Shown: in pieces, positions 11,271 to 27,179 of the stretch
Layout of the letters: every line of letters begins with the position of its first letter
Position numbering within the stretch: the first letter of the stretch is position 1
Source: Mercurialis annua
Lineage: Eukaryota > Streptophyta > Magnoliopsida > Malpighiales > Euphorbiaceae
Length of the DNA stretch: 64,000 bases
Direction: 5' to 3'
Assembly (NCBI RefSeq): GCF_937616625.2
Contig: NC_065572.1
Location: 72,104,653 to 72,168,652, forward strand
The notes under the pieces: generated by a model
Databases searched by the model: none
The model's input: the letters and a program-made list of their open reading frames with translations, nothing else
Told to the model about the DNA's origin: nothing
Position numbers and translations under genes: made by a program

Positions 11271-12740
11271 AATGTGACTCGTCAATTTAAATTAATTATA
11301 TTTTTTGTAAGAAATAAATATAATACTTAAATTTATCAATTTTTAAAATTAATTGACATCAATAACATTTATTTATAATTTATTATGTTAAATAAAGTTA
11401 TTATAATTATATGAATATATTTTATGTATAATTTATATTAAATTAGTTAGAGTTTTTATTAATTATATAAATAATTAAAGTAGTAGTGAGTGTAATATTA
11501 TATTAATTCAATTTGTTATAATTATACTAATACATTTTAAAATTATAATCAATGTTAAATAAGTTAGAGTTTTATTGAATTAGGAAATATCTTATCTGTT
11601 GGACTAAATTTATTACATTAATTGAATTCATAATAATTATATTATTGTATTTTATTTATAATCAATATTAATATACTTTATGTTGGATTAAAAAATATCT
11701 TATGAGTTGAATTAAATTAATTTATTATAATTATATTTTTTTATATTATTTATAATTTATATTTTAAAAGTAGAATTCTATTGAAATAAGGAAATTATAG
11801 ATCCTAATTAAAAACTAAAATATTTAATTTAATTAAAAATAGAAATTATATAAATTAATTAAGAGTTTAGATATTAATTAGACTTGGGATTTTAAGACAA
11901 AAAATTTAACAGGGTTTGATAAAATTAACAAATCAAATAAACATCAAACTTATGTCCCGTAAAGTTTATTAATTTACTTATCTCATCCAAAATTTTATAT
12001 ATCATGAGGGCCATGATTATATTAATAATTTATATGGCTATACTCTTTTTATGTGGATATTACCGTTAGATAGCAATTTGCTAGATCGTGGGATTGATTT
12101 CTCCCACAAACGTTTCCCCACCCTCTAATTATATAAAAACAAATTATTGCGTAGGACAAAAAACAGATAAAATTTGATTACTATATTTAAAATAATCATG
12201 TACGTTTGTGTCAACAGTGCGAGAAAATACCAATATTATTTGCTTATATTAAACATTTTAAATAAAAGTTATATGGTCATTCATTAATTATTTATTTATT
12301 TTAAATATATACTATGATGAGAGTCATAATTAGATATATTATAATTAGAGTACTAACTGAAATTATATTATATTATATATAAATTATCTATTTTATTCTT
12401 AATCAGTTATCTAATTTTTAAAAGTAAACATTCCTATTCATCGGAATTAGAGGACATGATGGCCTTCCTCAACAGAAGGTATAGTTTAAGTTTCCTACTG
12501 TTGTTATTATGTTAGGAGTCTTCTTTTGATTTTGCTACTATCTAATTTATGTGAATAATTCATATTAGGCTTCTTTTTGTAATGCCGTAAATCAACTTTA
12601 CAATATTTTTAAAGGGAGCTATTATTAAGGAAATTTACAATATAGAAAAGTTAGAGTTTTGGTTGGATTAAAAAATATATTGAATCATTATTAAGGGTAT
12701 TACCGTAAAAGTGCCTGTCCCCCCCCTCCGTACTTTTATA
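11271..12740. other. AT-rich region with imperfect tandem repeats
   Basis: Between about 11.4 and 11.9 kb phrases such as TTAGAGTTTTATTGAATTAG, TATAATCAATATTAAT and AATTATATTATTG recur roughly every 130 bp in diverged form, and one recurs near 12650. This may be the body of the putative Helitron. No gene was seen. Confidence 0.4.
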
Positions 12741-13043
12741 CTCCCTCCGTCCCATTTTATTTGTCCACTATACTATATTTAGATGTCCCAAAATGATTGT
12801 CACAATTGTATTATAAACACATATGTTCCTCTTTTACCCTTAATGTTAATGGTATTATTCTTGTATTTGTGTTGGCATTTAATGTTGTTAGTATTGTATT
12901 GACTATTTTTCTTTTTTCAATATAGTAATTCTAAATTAACTTAAGAATTAAAAAAAGGTACAAAAGGAAGAATTATTAGCATTTAATATTTTCTTAATAC
13001 GTGTGATATTAAAAAGTGGACAAATAAAATGGGGCGGAGGGAG
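12741..13043. mobile_element. Stowaway MITE, 303 bp
   Basis: Termini CTCCCTCCGTCCCATTTTAT and CTCCCTCCGCCCCATTTTAT (other strand) match the Stowaway consensus. Flanking TA is at 12739-12740 and 13044-13045. Non-coding. Confidence 0.92.
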
Positions 13044-13045
13044 TA

Positions 13046-13540
13046 TATAGTATAGATGTTGGGAGGCTAAGGCCCTTCATATCTTCAGGCTCTATCCTCT
13101 AGTCCAATGAATTACTCTTAATAAATAAACAAAAATTAGATAACATAGTAATCAATAAAATAATTAGAAATTAACACTTTACGCGCCTATGAATTAAATT
13201 GAAAGTAAAACCAGAAAAGACAAGTAAAAGTTTTTATAAAAAGAAGATTCACGCTCTATAAATGAATGTGGGTAATACAATTTTTGCCTGTGATCATGTG
13301 ATGTGATCTGATGTATATGCTATGGTTTATCTTTCTTTATAATTGCACCAATTTTTTTGGCAATTCTATTTGTAAATATATGCTCTCAACATCCCACGAG
13401 CCTCTCAACTCAAACAATATATCCTTATCTCTCTCGCCATTTCTTCAATTATTTCCCCTCCTCTCTTCATATATTCTCCTCTCTTTAATCCCCATCACCA
13501 AACAAAACTAGTTCCAATTTGATTCAAGAATAATAATATC
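13046..13540 (+). promoter_or_regulatory. Upstream region of the DUF668 gene
   Basis: About 500 bp between the Stowaway element and the start codon. The last ~130 bp is rich in CT (CTCTCTCGCC, CCCCTCCTCTC), typical of plant 5' untranslated regions. No TATA box is clear enough to call. Confidence 0.35.
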
Positions 13541-14956
13541 ATGGCTCTTGAAACTTGGCTTTTTAAAGTCAAATCTGCTATATCACACAGTTTTGATTCA
13601 GTCATAACCACTAATCCAATACCAAAATCATCCAAGAAATCGACTGTCATCGGAGTCTTAGCCTTTGAGGTGGCCGGTCTCATGTCTAAGCTGTTTCACT
13701 TATGGCCGTCTCTTTCGGACAAGAACATAGTTAAGCTTCGAAATGAATCTATTTCCATCGAAGGTGTTCGGAAGATTGTGTCGAATGATGAATCGTTCCT
13801 TCTTGGTCTTGCATGCGCAGAAATGGCTGAGAATCTTCGGATTCTTGCTAAATCTGTATCGAGATTGAGCAAGAGATGTAGTGACGGGAATCTTCGTCGT
13901 TTCGAGCGGTTATTCGACGAGTTTGCGAACTCAGGACATGATCCGAATTGTTGGGTGTTGAGTTGCAAAGAAATGGAAGCCAAGAACAAGAAAATGGACA
14001 GATATGTAACGGTGACGGCAACTCTGTATAAAGAAATAGAGGAGCTAACGACGTTAGAGAACGGATTGAGAAAAATCTTGCAGTGTAATGATCACGAACA
14101 GTCAACAAAAAATGAACAGAAGATTATGGATCTTCAACAGAAAATATTCTGGCAGAGACAAGAAATAAAGTACTTAAAAGAAAGATCCATTTGGAATAGA
14201 TCCTTTGACGGCGTCGTTTCAATGCTGGTGAGGTCTGTGTTTACCATATTAGCAAGAATCAAGCTTGTTTTCGGGGTCGGACATGGTTATGGATACCCAG
14301 CTTCATTGCCACGTAGCCTCTCAGCTTCTGCAACTGTTCATCCAACTGAAAACCCTAATAATTTCGTGTCAGGTCCATTAATGAGTAGCAGTGCTACTAC
14401 GAAACTTGATCATCAAGGCTTCTTTGAATCAAATTCGAAGCTTCTAAAGCCGCCAGAGACTACGCTTGGTGCTTCAGCTTTAGCTCTGCACTACGCTAAT
14501 TTGATAATAGTCATGGAGAAAATGATCAAATCGCCACAGCTCGTCGGGGTGGACGCTCGGGACGATCTTTACTCTATGCTACCGAATAGCATACGGTGTT
14601 TTTTACGGTCTAGATTGAAAGGAGTCGGATTTTCCGCCAGTGATCCCCTTCTCGCCGGAGAATGGAGAGACGCGTTAGGGAGGATTCTCGGGTGGTTGTC
14701 ACCTTTGGCACATAATATGATCAAATGGCAAAGTGAACGGAGCTTTGAACAGCAAAATATGGTTGCGAAAACTAATGTTCTTCTATTGCAGACATTATTT
14801 TTTGCTAATAAGGACAAGACTGAAGCTGCAATAACAGAACTTTTAGTTGGTTTGAATTATATTTGGAGATTTGAAAGAGAAATGACTGCTAAAGCCTTGT
14901 TTGAATGTGCCAACTTCAATGGAGTACTGATGAACAATTCTCAGAAGTCCAGCTAG
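13541..14956 (+). CDS. DUF3475/DUF668 protein (PSK SIMULATOR family)
   Basis: Single-exon frame of 471 residues. A DUF3475 region lies at about 36-92 (VIGVLAFEVAGLMSKLFHLW, then SNDESFLLGLACAEM) and a DUF668 region at about 309-395 (LGASALALHYANLIIVMEKM ... WRDALGRILGWLSPLAHNMI). A coiled stretch at ~185-215 separates them. This pair defines the plant PSI1/PSI2/PSI3 proteins, linked in Arabidopsis to growth and phytosulfokine signalling. The start MALETWLFKVK resembles the At5g04550/At3g23160 branch and lacks the N-terminal Met-Gly that would allow myristoylation in PSI1. The ATG at 13541 is the first in the frame and the conserved N-terminus begins directly at it. Biochemical function is not established for this branch. 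Intronless structure is seen directly. Confidence 0.92.
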   Translation: MALETWLFKVKSAISHSFDSVITTNPIPKSSKKSTVIGVLAFEVAGLMSKLFHLWPSLSDKNIVKLRNESISIEGVRKIVSNDESFLLGLACAEMAENLRILAKSVSRLSKRCSDGNLRRFERLFDEFANSGHDPNCWVLSCKEMEAKNKKMDRYVTVTATLYKEIEELTTLENGLRKILQCNDHEQSTKNEQKIMDLQQKIFWQRQEIKYLKERSIWNRSFDGVVSMLVRSVFTILARIKLVFGVGHGYGYPASLPRSLSASATVHPTENPNNFVSGPLMSSSATTKLDHQGFFESNSKLLKPPETTLGASALALHYANLIIVMEKMIKSPQLVGVDARDDLYSMLPNSIRCFLRSRLKGVGFSASDPLLAGEWRDALGRILGWLSPLAHNMIKWQSERSFEQQNMVAKTNVLLLQTLFFANKDKTEAAITELLVGLNYIWRFEREMTAKALFECANFNGVLMNNSQKSS

Positions 14957-16770
14957 GAAGATGGTGTTCTTAGTTTTTTATTTTTTTTCACAAATTTTCT
15001 TGATTTTAATTCTGTTTTCTTAATGTTTGATCTTTAGATTGAACTGGATTACAGATCTTTGAGGGTTTGTTAATTTAGTGTCTGACCCTGATCTGTATAT
15101 CAGCAATTATAGGTGTATGTATGTACATGATATGTGAGTATAATTAATCTACCATGGTTCTTGGACTTTCCTATCATCAAAATTATTTGCAGCCATGTGA
15201 AATAACAGTCTTTCACATTATTTTCATTATCATTTAGACATATTGTATAGCAACATTATTGAATCAAGATTCTTTCTGAAGATCATTATAATTAATTATA
15301 ATGTGTGGTTCATTATGATATAAAGTTATAAACTAACTTACATACAGAAGCTGTTAGATATATAGGTCCATCAAGAACCTTAGATTTGAAATCACTAATG
15401 TCTAATCTCTCAAAAGCCGGATTTGATCGGTATTCTAAAAATTTATAGAAGTCTCGAGTTCGAGTTTTCGAGACCACATCTATGGCAATGATGTGTGTAA
15501 TTCTTATTCGTCGATATATAATTTTTCAGAACTCTATTTTGTCAATTATTCTTGTTTTGCCATTTTCCTTTTGTTATGCACATTTGTAAATAGGATGTGC
15601 CTATTGATTGAGGGTGAAATTGTCTTATAAGCCAGAAACATTATAGTAAGACTAGTTTTTTGTTTAACATATCTTGAAAGAATTAGCATGAAAGGACAAA
15701 CCCTACCCTTATTATTATTGATGTTGTTCTTTTTCATTTGTTTATAAATTTCTCCATTGATGTGGGTTTACAGCTCATATAGCTTTAATAAATCTTCTCA
15801 CTAATTTTGTTTCCAACCCATCTTATTATCCCTTTTCTGCCCCACTTCCATTCCCTTTTCAATCTTACACATATTTTTTTTCAATTTTTTATTATAATCT
15901 CTTAAATCTAAAAGTGAAAATTTAAGAAGATTTAAATCTTTTAAAAAAAGATTACATACAGTTATTGTATTTAGGTGAGAGTTGATCATTTTTATAGTGA
16001 AAAATAATAAATTATTCTCTATTGTGTAACTCACTCTTTCCCACACATTAAAAAACTTATAAAGAGATATTTATATTTTATATATACTATTGATAAAAAT
16101 TAAACTTTAAGAGGATGTGGGTACTCGAAATTAAGGACCACTTAAAAGAACAATTTGATTGCTAACTGTCCCATAATTATATTTTAGGTTAGCCACTAGA
16201 TCAAATTTTGAACCTGGGCTAATCATTCTGCCCTGTGAAAGGTAATCTTGTAAGGCTGTGAAGTCGACCTGAACCAAACATACGAAACAGTTATGCCTGT
16301 GGTCCAAACTTAATGAAAAAAAAGCTGAATCTGGAGAGGTTGATGGCTTGACCCAAAGGTTGGTTTTATTCGGTTTGAACCGTCTTTATAACAAAGTGTG
16401 TCCAAAATAAGCCAGCCAGGGCACACAACATACCAATTTTTGCCAGAACATGTGCAAATCTGGTTACTATATCACAGGCATGTCTGCCGGAACAATTATT
16501 ATGGCATTGCATTTTCATTGCATCATCAACGTGGTGTTTGCTCTTTATGCTCACTCATGTTCGTTTATTTGACATTATCCGGCCATCAGTTCTTTTGAGT
16601 GAAAAGTGATTTATCTAAGATATAACTTTTCCTCGCATGTCAATTTTTTTACCTAACTGAAATTCAAATTTATGAAGTCCGGACCGGGCTCAAGCTGGAC
16701 ATAGACTTACATAAAAGTATTAAAGGCCAGCAGGCCTGGTCTGAGCCTTATCCATGAATAGGTTTGCTAT
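14957..16770. other. 3' flank and spacer with a SINE-like remnant
   Basis: Mostly AT-rich. Around 15440-15500 a B-box-like AGTCTCGAGTTCGAGT is followed by TCGAGACC, suggesting a degraded tRNA-derived SINE. The short frames near 16.4-16.6 kb overlap on both strands and show no family features. No gene is called. Confidence 0.4.
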
Positions 16771-17094
16771 TAGGCCTGTTCATGGGCCGGGCTCGGACCG
16801 GACCCGGCGGGTTTTCAATTTTTTTTGCAAGTCCAAATCCGGTCCTAGCTCGGCTTTTCGGACTTTACATTTCCTACCCATCGACCCTAAATATCATAAT
16901 TTTTTGCGGGTTCGGGCCGGATTTGGACGGTTACATGTAATCTTTATTAAAATGAAAGTCCAAGCCTACCATAAAATAATAAGCTTTTTGTGGGTTCGGA
17001 CCAAACTTGGTACGAAAAATCATTGTTTGAACCCGGCCCTAAATACCGGGCTTGGGCTGACCTGGGCGGGTACTCAAGCCCATGAAATGGTCTA
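16771..17094. mobile_element. hAT-type MITE rich in GGGC/CCGG motifs
   Basis: Inverted ends TAGGCCTGTTCATGGGCC and TAGACCATTTCATGGGCT. Flanks TTTGCTAT (16763-16770) and TTTGCTAC (17095-17102) form an 8 bp duplication with one mismatch. Length is 324 bp with no coding capacity. Subterminal GGGCCGGGCTCGGACC-type motifs are typical of a widespread class of plant hAT MITEs. Confidence 0.8.
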
Positions 17095-17299
17095 TTTGCT
17101 ACCTTCATGTATGAGTGTAACTAAGTTGAGTCGAGTCGAAACACTGGCAAACTCGAACTCGACTCTAAAATCTGGAACTCAAACTCGATCGAGCATATTA
17201 TAAGTTTTAGCTTGAACTCGGTAGAATAATCAAGAATCGAGCTCAACTCGCCTCGATTATCTATAAAAATATTTAAATTTTAAATTTTAATACAAAATA

Positions 17300-17420
17300 A
17301 AAATTATAAGGATAACCAACTAGTTATTGATCGAATGGTACAAGTGATGGGCAACATTATGCTAAGGTTGTGGGTTCAATTTCTTCCATAAGCACTTTTC
17401 TTTCTCTAATTTATATAGAA
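17300..17420 (+). mobile_element. Short tRNA-like SINE, family B copy 1
   Basis: GATCGAATGGTACAAGTGAT...GGTTGTGGGTTCAATTTC resembles the A/B-box spacing of a tRNA-derived head, followed by TTCCATAAGCACTTTTCTTT and an A-rich tail. It aligns with 19840-19935. It lies inside a GAGTCGAG-rich tract (17105-17500) that may itself be an old hAT-type MITE. Confidence 0.45.
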
Positions 17421-17839
17421 AAAGTAAAAAATAAATTAACTAAAACTTGATTAGGCTCGTAAGCTCACCGAGTTAAGTATTTCGGAACAAGTTCAAGTTT
17501 AAATTTTATTTTCTAATAGTAATAAATCCATTAAGTCATAAAGCTTCAATTAAAATTTGAAGAATAGATCATATATTTTATTAAATTAATCACTATATTT
17601 TTATATATAAATTATATTTGAAAAATAATAATACTATTAAAAATATTTAATTTTTAGTATAATGTTTAAAAGTAATGTTACTAAATATTTTTAGATAATT
17701 ATTATTATTAGAAAAATTACTAATTTAAAAATTGAAAATGACAGGTGTCGATTTAATCGACAATTTACAATGTTAGAGTGCAAATGAAAAGAAACTGAAA
17801 GGTAGATGAGTTTTGAGACAATTTATCTATTTTTTAGAT

Positions 17840-19800
17840 CACAGTTCTTTTATTAACAAGTACATAATAAAGTAATAAACACATATTAAAAAAGAGATGA
17901 TTTCATCAAACTTAAATAATTTACTGTGCCCCAAGCAATTATTGCTTTGAAATTAACAGGAATTCAGAAAAAATGCTCATGTTTTTGGATATCTGCCAAG
18001 CTGCCCAACTTGGCTTCCTACTACTTCAACTCGGACTCAACTCATTTTGTGCACATATTTACTCCTCTTGACTTCTTTTGTTGAAAGGTTTCCTAGCTAA
18101 ACCTGCCGTGTGGTCATTATTCTTCTTTACATCTTTTACTTGAAGGTAAATTCTTACTCAAATCTGGTTCATAACATGTATTTTAACTAGATTTAGGTAG
18201 TTAACCGTAAGGAAACATAAATATTACATTAATTTTTTTTTCTTCAAAAAGTGCATCATTTTTTACTTTATTTCTTTGAAAAAGCACATCTATATAAATA
18301 ACTCATAATCTTTGTTTGTATTGGCCCAGAAGATGACTGCGGGTTCAAAACCTGACGAAGTTCAAGAGATAGTAGAATCAAGACATGACGAAGCATACGA
18401 CTTGGTGAAAAAAGAACTAAAAGGACTCATCTGAAAAATTTAGCCTAATAAAAGCTATATTTATTTTTAATTTTTATTTATTTATTTCTTAAATAAAACA
18501 TCGAATCTTATTAAAATTAAATTTTTTGATTAAGGTTTGTTTTCTATAAATAGCTAGATTTATTATATTATTTTGATTTATCATAATATCATTAATTAAA
18601 ACCAAAGTTCAAGTTTTTTATTCTTAATTTTCAGATTGAATTTTAGTTTACGAGCAGAATTTACATTAATCTCGCTTGAATTTCCAGATCAATACTAATA
18701 GTTTTATCAAACGGCGGTAACTTCATTTGCAATTTGGATTACATCATTTGGATTCGGCTCACGTCATTCGAGTATGGGTTACGTAATTCAAATCCTATTT
18801 ACCTCATTCGAAATCAAACCGGTCAAAGCATTAATACCTAAAATTATCTATTTATAAATTTAAAAGTTTGAGCGTCAGCGTGAAAACCTCGTGAACAATT
18901 TCTAACAATATAAATCACATTTTAACACTAAAATATTGACTCAAAATCAACTCAGTGCAGCATAGCAACAGAACTTATCCAAAATTATTTGAAAAGTTTA
19001 GTGTCTGCCTTTAATACAAAGCTAAATGTGAACATTCAACTCATGCCAATTCTACAAACTCAGCTTAAAATAAGATCACTCGCCTTATGCAAAAAGCACT
19101 ATGTTATGTTACAGCAATTCCAACTCATACATCTATGCAGCATAAATTATCAAGAAAAACAAAAAAAAACTTAAAACTTAATTGATTAAGAATCATTTCT
19201 GATTTCTCATTAACTAATTTGTGCTTTCTATAGTAACCAACATTGAATGAAGAAAACGAAATAATCCAAAAGTTGCTAAAAATATCATTTCTAACGAACA
19301 TCTTTGTTATTTTTATATAGTAATCCACCTTCTGAGTTTCAAAACAGGGTTTAAACAGCACTCAATTTTTGATATTGATCCCAAAATTAAAGATAGTAAA
19401 AAATATTCTCATTTCAAAAACAAAGTTTTCTACTTATCAAATAACCCGGTGGTTGAACAGATCAATGATTAATTATGTATCGTGCTCCAAGGAATGACAA
19501 ATGTTTAAGCCAATTTTGTAATCCCAAATTAAAGAGTGGAAAAGGAAGCTGCGCCAAACACCAAGAATAAATTCTATTAATCTAAATTTACTTTCTCTAC
19601 CTATTGATGCGATACTGTGTAAATTTTACATTAAATTTTTTTCAAAACCGATTTAACATGATATGCAACACTATTGACTTCAATGGCATGTACAGTTCAA
19701 ACGTGGATGAATATAATTTGTGCGTGTGAGCTCCTACACAATGCAATTACAACCTAAATCACTAAAACCAAGAAAAGACTCAAGAAACTCTAAAATCAAT
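17840..19800. repeat. Segmental duplication, arm 1
   Basis: This stretch aligns in the same order and orientation with 27180-29262. Shared landmarks include CTTGGCTTCCTACTACTTCA (18011 and 27420), CAATTATTGCTTTGAAATTA, AATAACCCGGTG, GGAAGCTGCGCCAAACACCA and GTGCGTGTG near the right end. Both arms have private insertions and many substitutions, so the duplication is old. Arm 1 loses similarity at ~19800, exactly where arm 2 enters the stop-codon end of the AN1 zinc-finger gene; no AN1 coding sequence remains beside arm 1. Confidence 0.8.
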
Positions 19801-19839
19801 ATAAATTAATTTTTTAGTAAATTACCAGTCAAATGTACC

Positions 19840-19935
19840 TCAAACGGTACAAGCACTAAACACAAAATGTTAAAATCATGATCCTCTCGTGAATTCATTT
19901 TCTCCTATAAGCACTCTCTCTTTCCCAGTTATTAA
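19840..19935 (+). mobile_element. Short tRNA-like SINE, family B copy 2
   Basis: CAAACGGTACAAGCACTAA...TTTTCTCCTATAAGCACTCT aligns with 17320-17410. The copy is degraded; its B box is poor. The call rests on similarity between the two copies. Confidence 0.35.
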
Positions 19936-20439
19936 AAAAAATTGAGTGAATTTATGAGGATTATGTGTTACTCGACCTCGTAAGTCTAAATGAATTTATT
20001 TAAAATTTAATTTATATTCATTTATTTTAAAAAGTTTAATAAAGTAACAAATTATTTTGCATATAAATGCGATTAAAAGCAATAAACCAAATCATATATG
20101 AACTTGATTAATAGCTCGTATATAGATACGTTTATAAATTCTTGAAGTGGCTTGTATACAGATTTGATTATTAATTTATAGACTCGCTTATTAATTATTA
20201 ATAAATTATCTTGAATTTAGTATATATTATTTTGCTCATCAGTTTTTGAATATTTTTTATTAACTGATTTTAACTAAAATTACACTATTTTATCGAATAT
20301 CAAATATATTAAATTTTTAAGATATATTAATTTGAATTTAATAATATAATTTATATAATATTAATAATTATTTTTTATTTTATGTAAAGTAATTTCATAC
20401 GCACAACTATCTTTTCCTTTTGTCTTCTACCTAAATTTA

Positions 20440-20745
20440 AAATATTTAAATATCAAATTATACCCTCGACTTAAGCAATACGCAATTAATATGTAAATTT
20501 ACTTTATAGACAAATTAATTTTAAAACGGGTGGTTATGTTCAATTAACTCTATATTTGCAAATTAGTTTATAAGTTAAGGAACAATTAGGACAATTAACT
20601 TATAAGTTGAGGAAATAAATTGTAAAAAAGTTAAAAAATAATTAACCACAATTATCAACTTTAAAACCAATTTATCTATAAAGTTAATTTATGTGTCAAT
20701 TATACAGTAATTATAAGTTGAGAGGCTAAATTGCTACTTAAACCA
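20440..20745. mobile_element. Palindromic MITE
   Basis: The left arm (TACCCTCGACTTAAG...TTTACTTTATAGACAAATTA) and right arm, read in reverse complement (AGCCTCTCAACTTATAA...TTAACTTTATAGATAAATTG), are inverted copies over about 90 bp. Two further ACTTATAAGTTGAGG-type motifs are inside. No target duplication was resolved. Confidence 0.6.
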
Positions 20746-21782
20746 TTAGTATTCTTTAAATAAAATTATCAGAACACAATCACTATTCTCTTCCCCTACA
20801 CTGCTACTGCTACGCCTCCCCGCCAACTACTGCCGCCGCTGCTTGTGCTGCGCCTCTCCGCCCGTTTCCGCCGCTTCCGCTAGTGCTGTGCCGTTTTTCC
20901 GTCTGCTGCATTCTTTTGGTATAATTCTTTCTCTTTTTTTTTTTGAGTTCATATAATTTTATCTTGTTCTTAAGTTTTTTGTTTAACTCGCGTTTTATTT
21001 GATTACTAGTTATTCTCTATGTAGTTGAAATATACGTAAAGATTTAGACTATACTATAAAAGTGGGGTAAACAAAAAAAAATCATTGAATTTTGATAAGC
21101 CTGCTTAAGTAGATAATTAAGTTACAAATTGTCACTTTAATTTGCTTATTGAGAAATTTTAATTACTTGCTTCAATCCCACTTTTAAGACTGCCATAACA
21201 TAAAAATTAAATTGTTAGAGGATGCATTCAATTCCACATTTAGCGCCGAGCTTTGGCTTGTTTAGCGTTTAAATGAATGAAAATGAGTTATCCTGGGCCG
21301 ATGAACATTACAAAAAGAAAACAAGGTCGAGCTTCGTATTCATTGCTTGAACCGAGTTCGAGCCAAGCACTCTCTTTCTATGATTTTCATCAAGAGTTTT
21401 GATAAAGTTACCACTTTAATAAGTGTACCGCTAATTGTTATATAGGATTTTGACTTTTAATACTTTCTTCATCACCATAATTAGGAAGTTCATTTGGATG
21501 GTTAAGAGATAGATAGACGTAAAAAAATTGTGTAGAGTAATTTTGGAGACTGGAGATAAGCAATTACTTGCAATTTTTGATGAACTTTGATATTAAAGTT
21601 TGTTAGATACATATGGTTTCTGTTTAGATAAGCAGTTAAATGTGCCTTTTTTGATCTCAGGGGGAAGAATAATCCTTTGTCCCAATCCCAATTAAAATAG
21701 TTCAAAGAGTGCGATTGTGATTCCTTTAACAAGTTTGCCATCGCACTCCACAATCAACATTGCAGCTTATCTTCACTCAGTA
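20746..21782. other. Upstream region of adenylosuccinate lyase with a GC-rich island
   Basis: A GC-rich stretch at about 20795-20915 (GCCGCCGCTGCTTGTGCTGC) stands out from the AT-rich flanks and has no supported coding frame. It could be a captured exon or a regulatory island. The last ~130 bp before the lyase ATG is the probable 5' untranslated region. Confidence 0.35.
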
Positions 21783-26706
<4,924 letters not shown>

Positions 26707-27179
26707 ACCGATGGTTACAAGTTGCCCAGAGACGGTATTGTTATAACAGAAGATGCGACCGAGTAGATTGCGTTAAAATTTTCCTCCATCAATTTTATTA
26801 GATCAAAAGTCTAAGATTTAAAAGTAGATTTTAATTTTATTTTAAACTTCTGCGTAATAAATCACTATTCTTTTGTTAGAAATTCCCACTCTACCCATGT
26901 AGAAAAGTTGGAATCCCAATTGCTCAATTGCTCAATTACTCAAGTCTCGTGCAAACAATAGTTATTGTTTGGTATATACAGGTACCATAATGCCAAAGTT
27001 GTCAAAAAAAAGATTTGACTAAAAATTGTGCTCTAAATCAACTTTCTTTTATTTGAGTTTGATGGTTTTAAATTTATAATTTAGAGTTTTTAGATTTAAA
27101 ATGTATGATCTGTTAAAAAATTGTGGTTTATAGTTTGAATTTGGAATTTGAAATGCAGAAATATCACTTCAGAGATCCT

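Noticed and set aside
13696..14817. Several minus-strand frames inside the DUF668 gene
   Set aside because: Shadow frames of a conserved plus-strand coding region.
16398..16598. Overlapping small frames on both strands
   Set aside because: No family pattern, no splice context and no start-site support; probably chance.
21717..21782. N-terminal extension of adenylosuccinate lyase
   Set aside because: The upstream frame begins with GTG, not ATG. The first ATG at 21783 gives a normal transit peptide.
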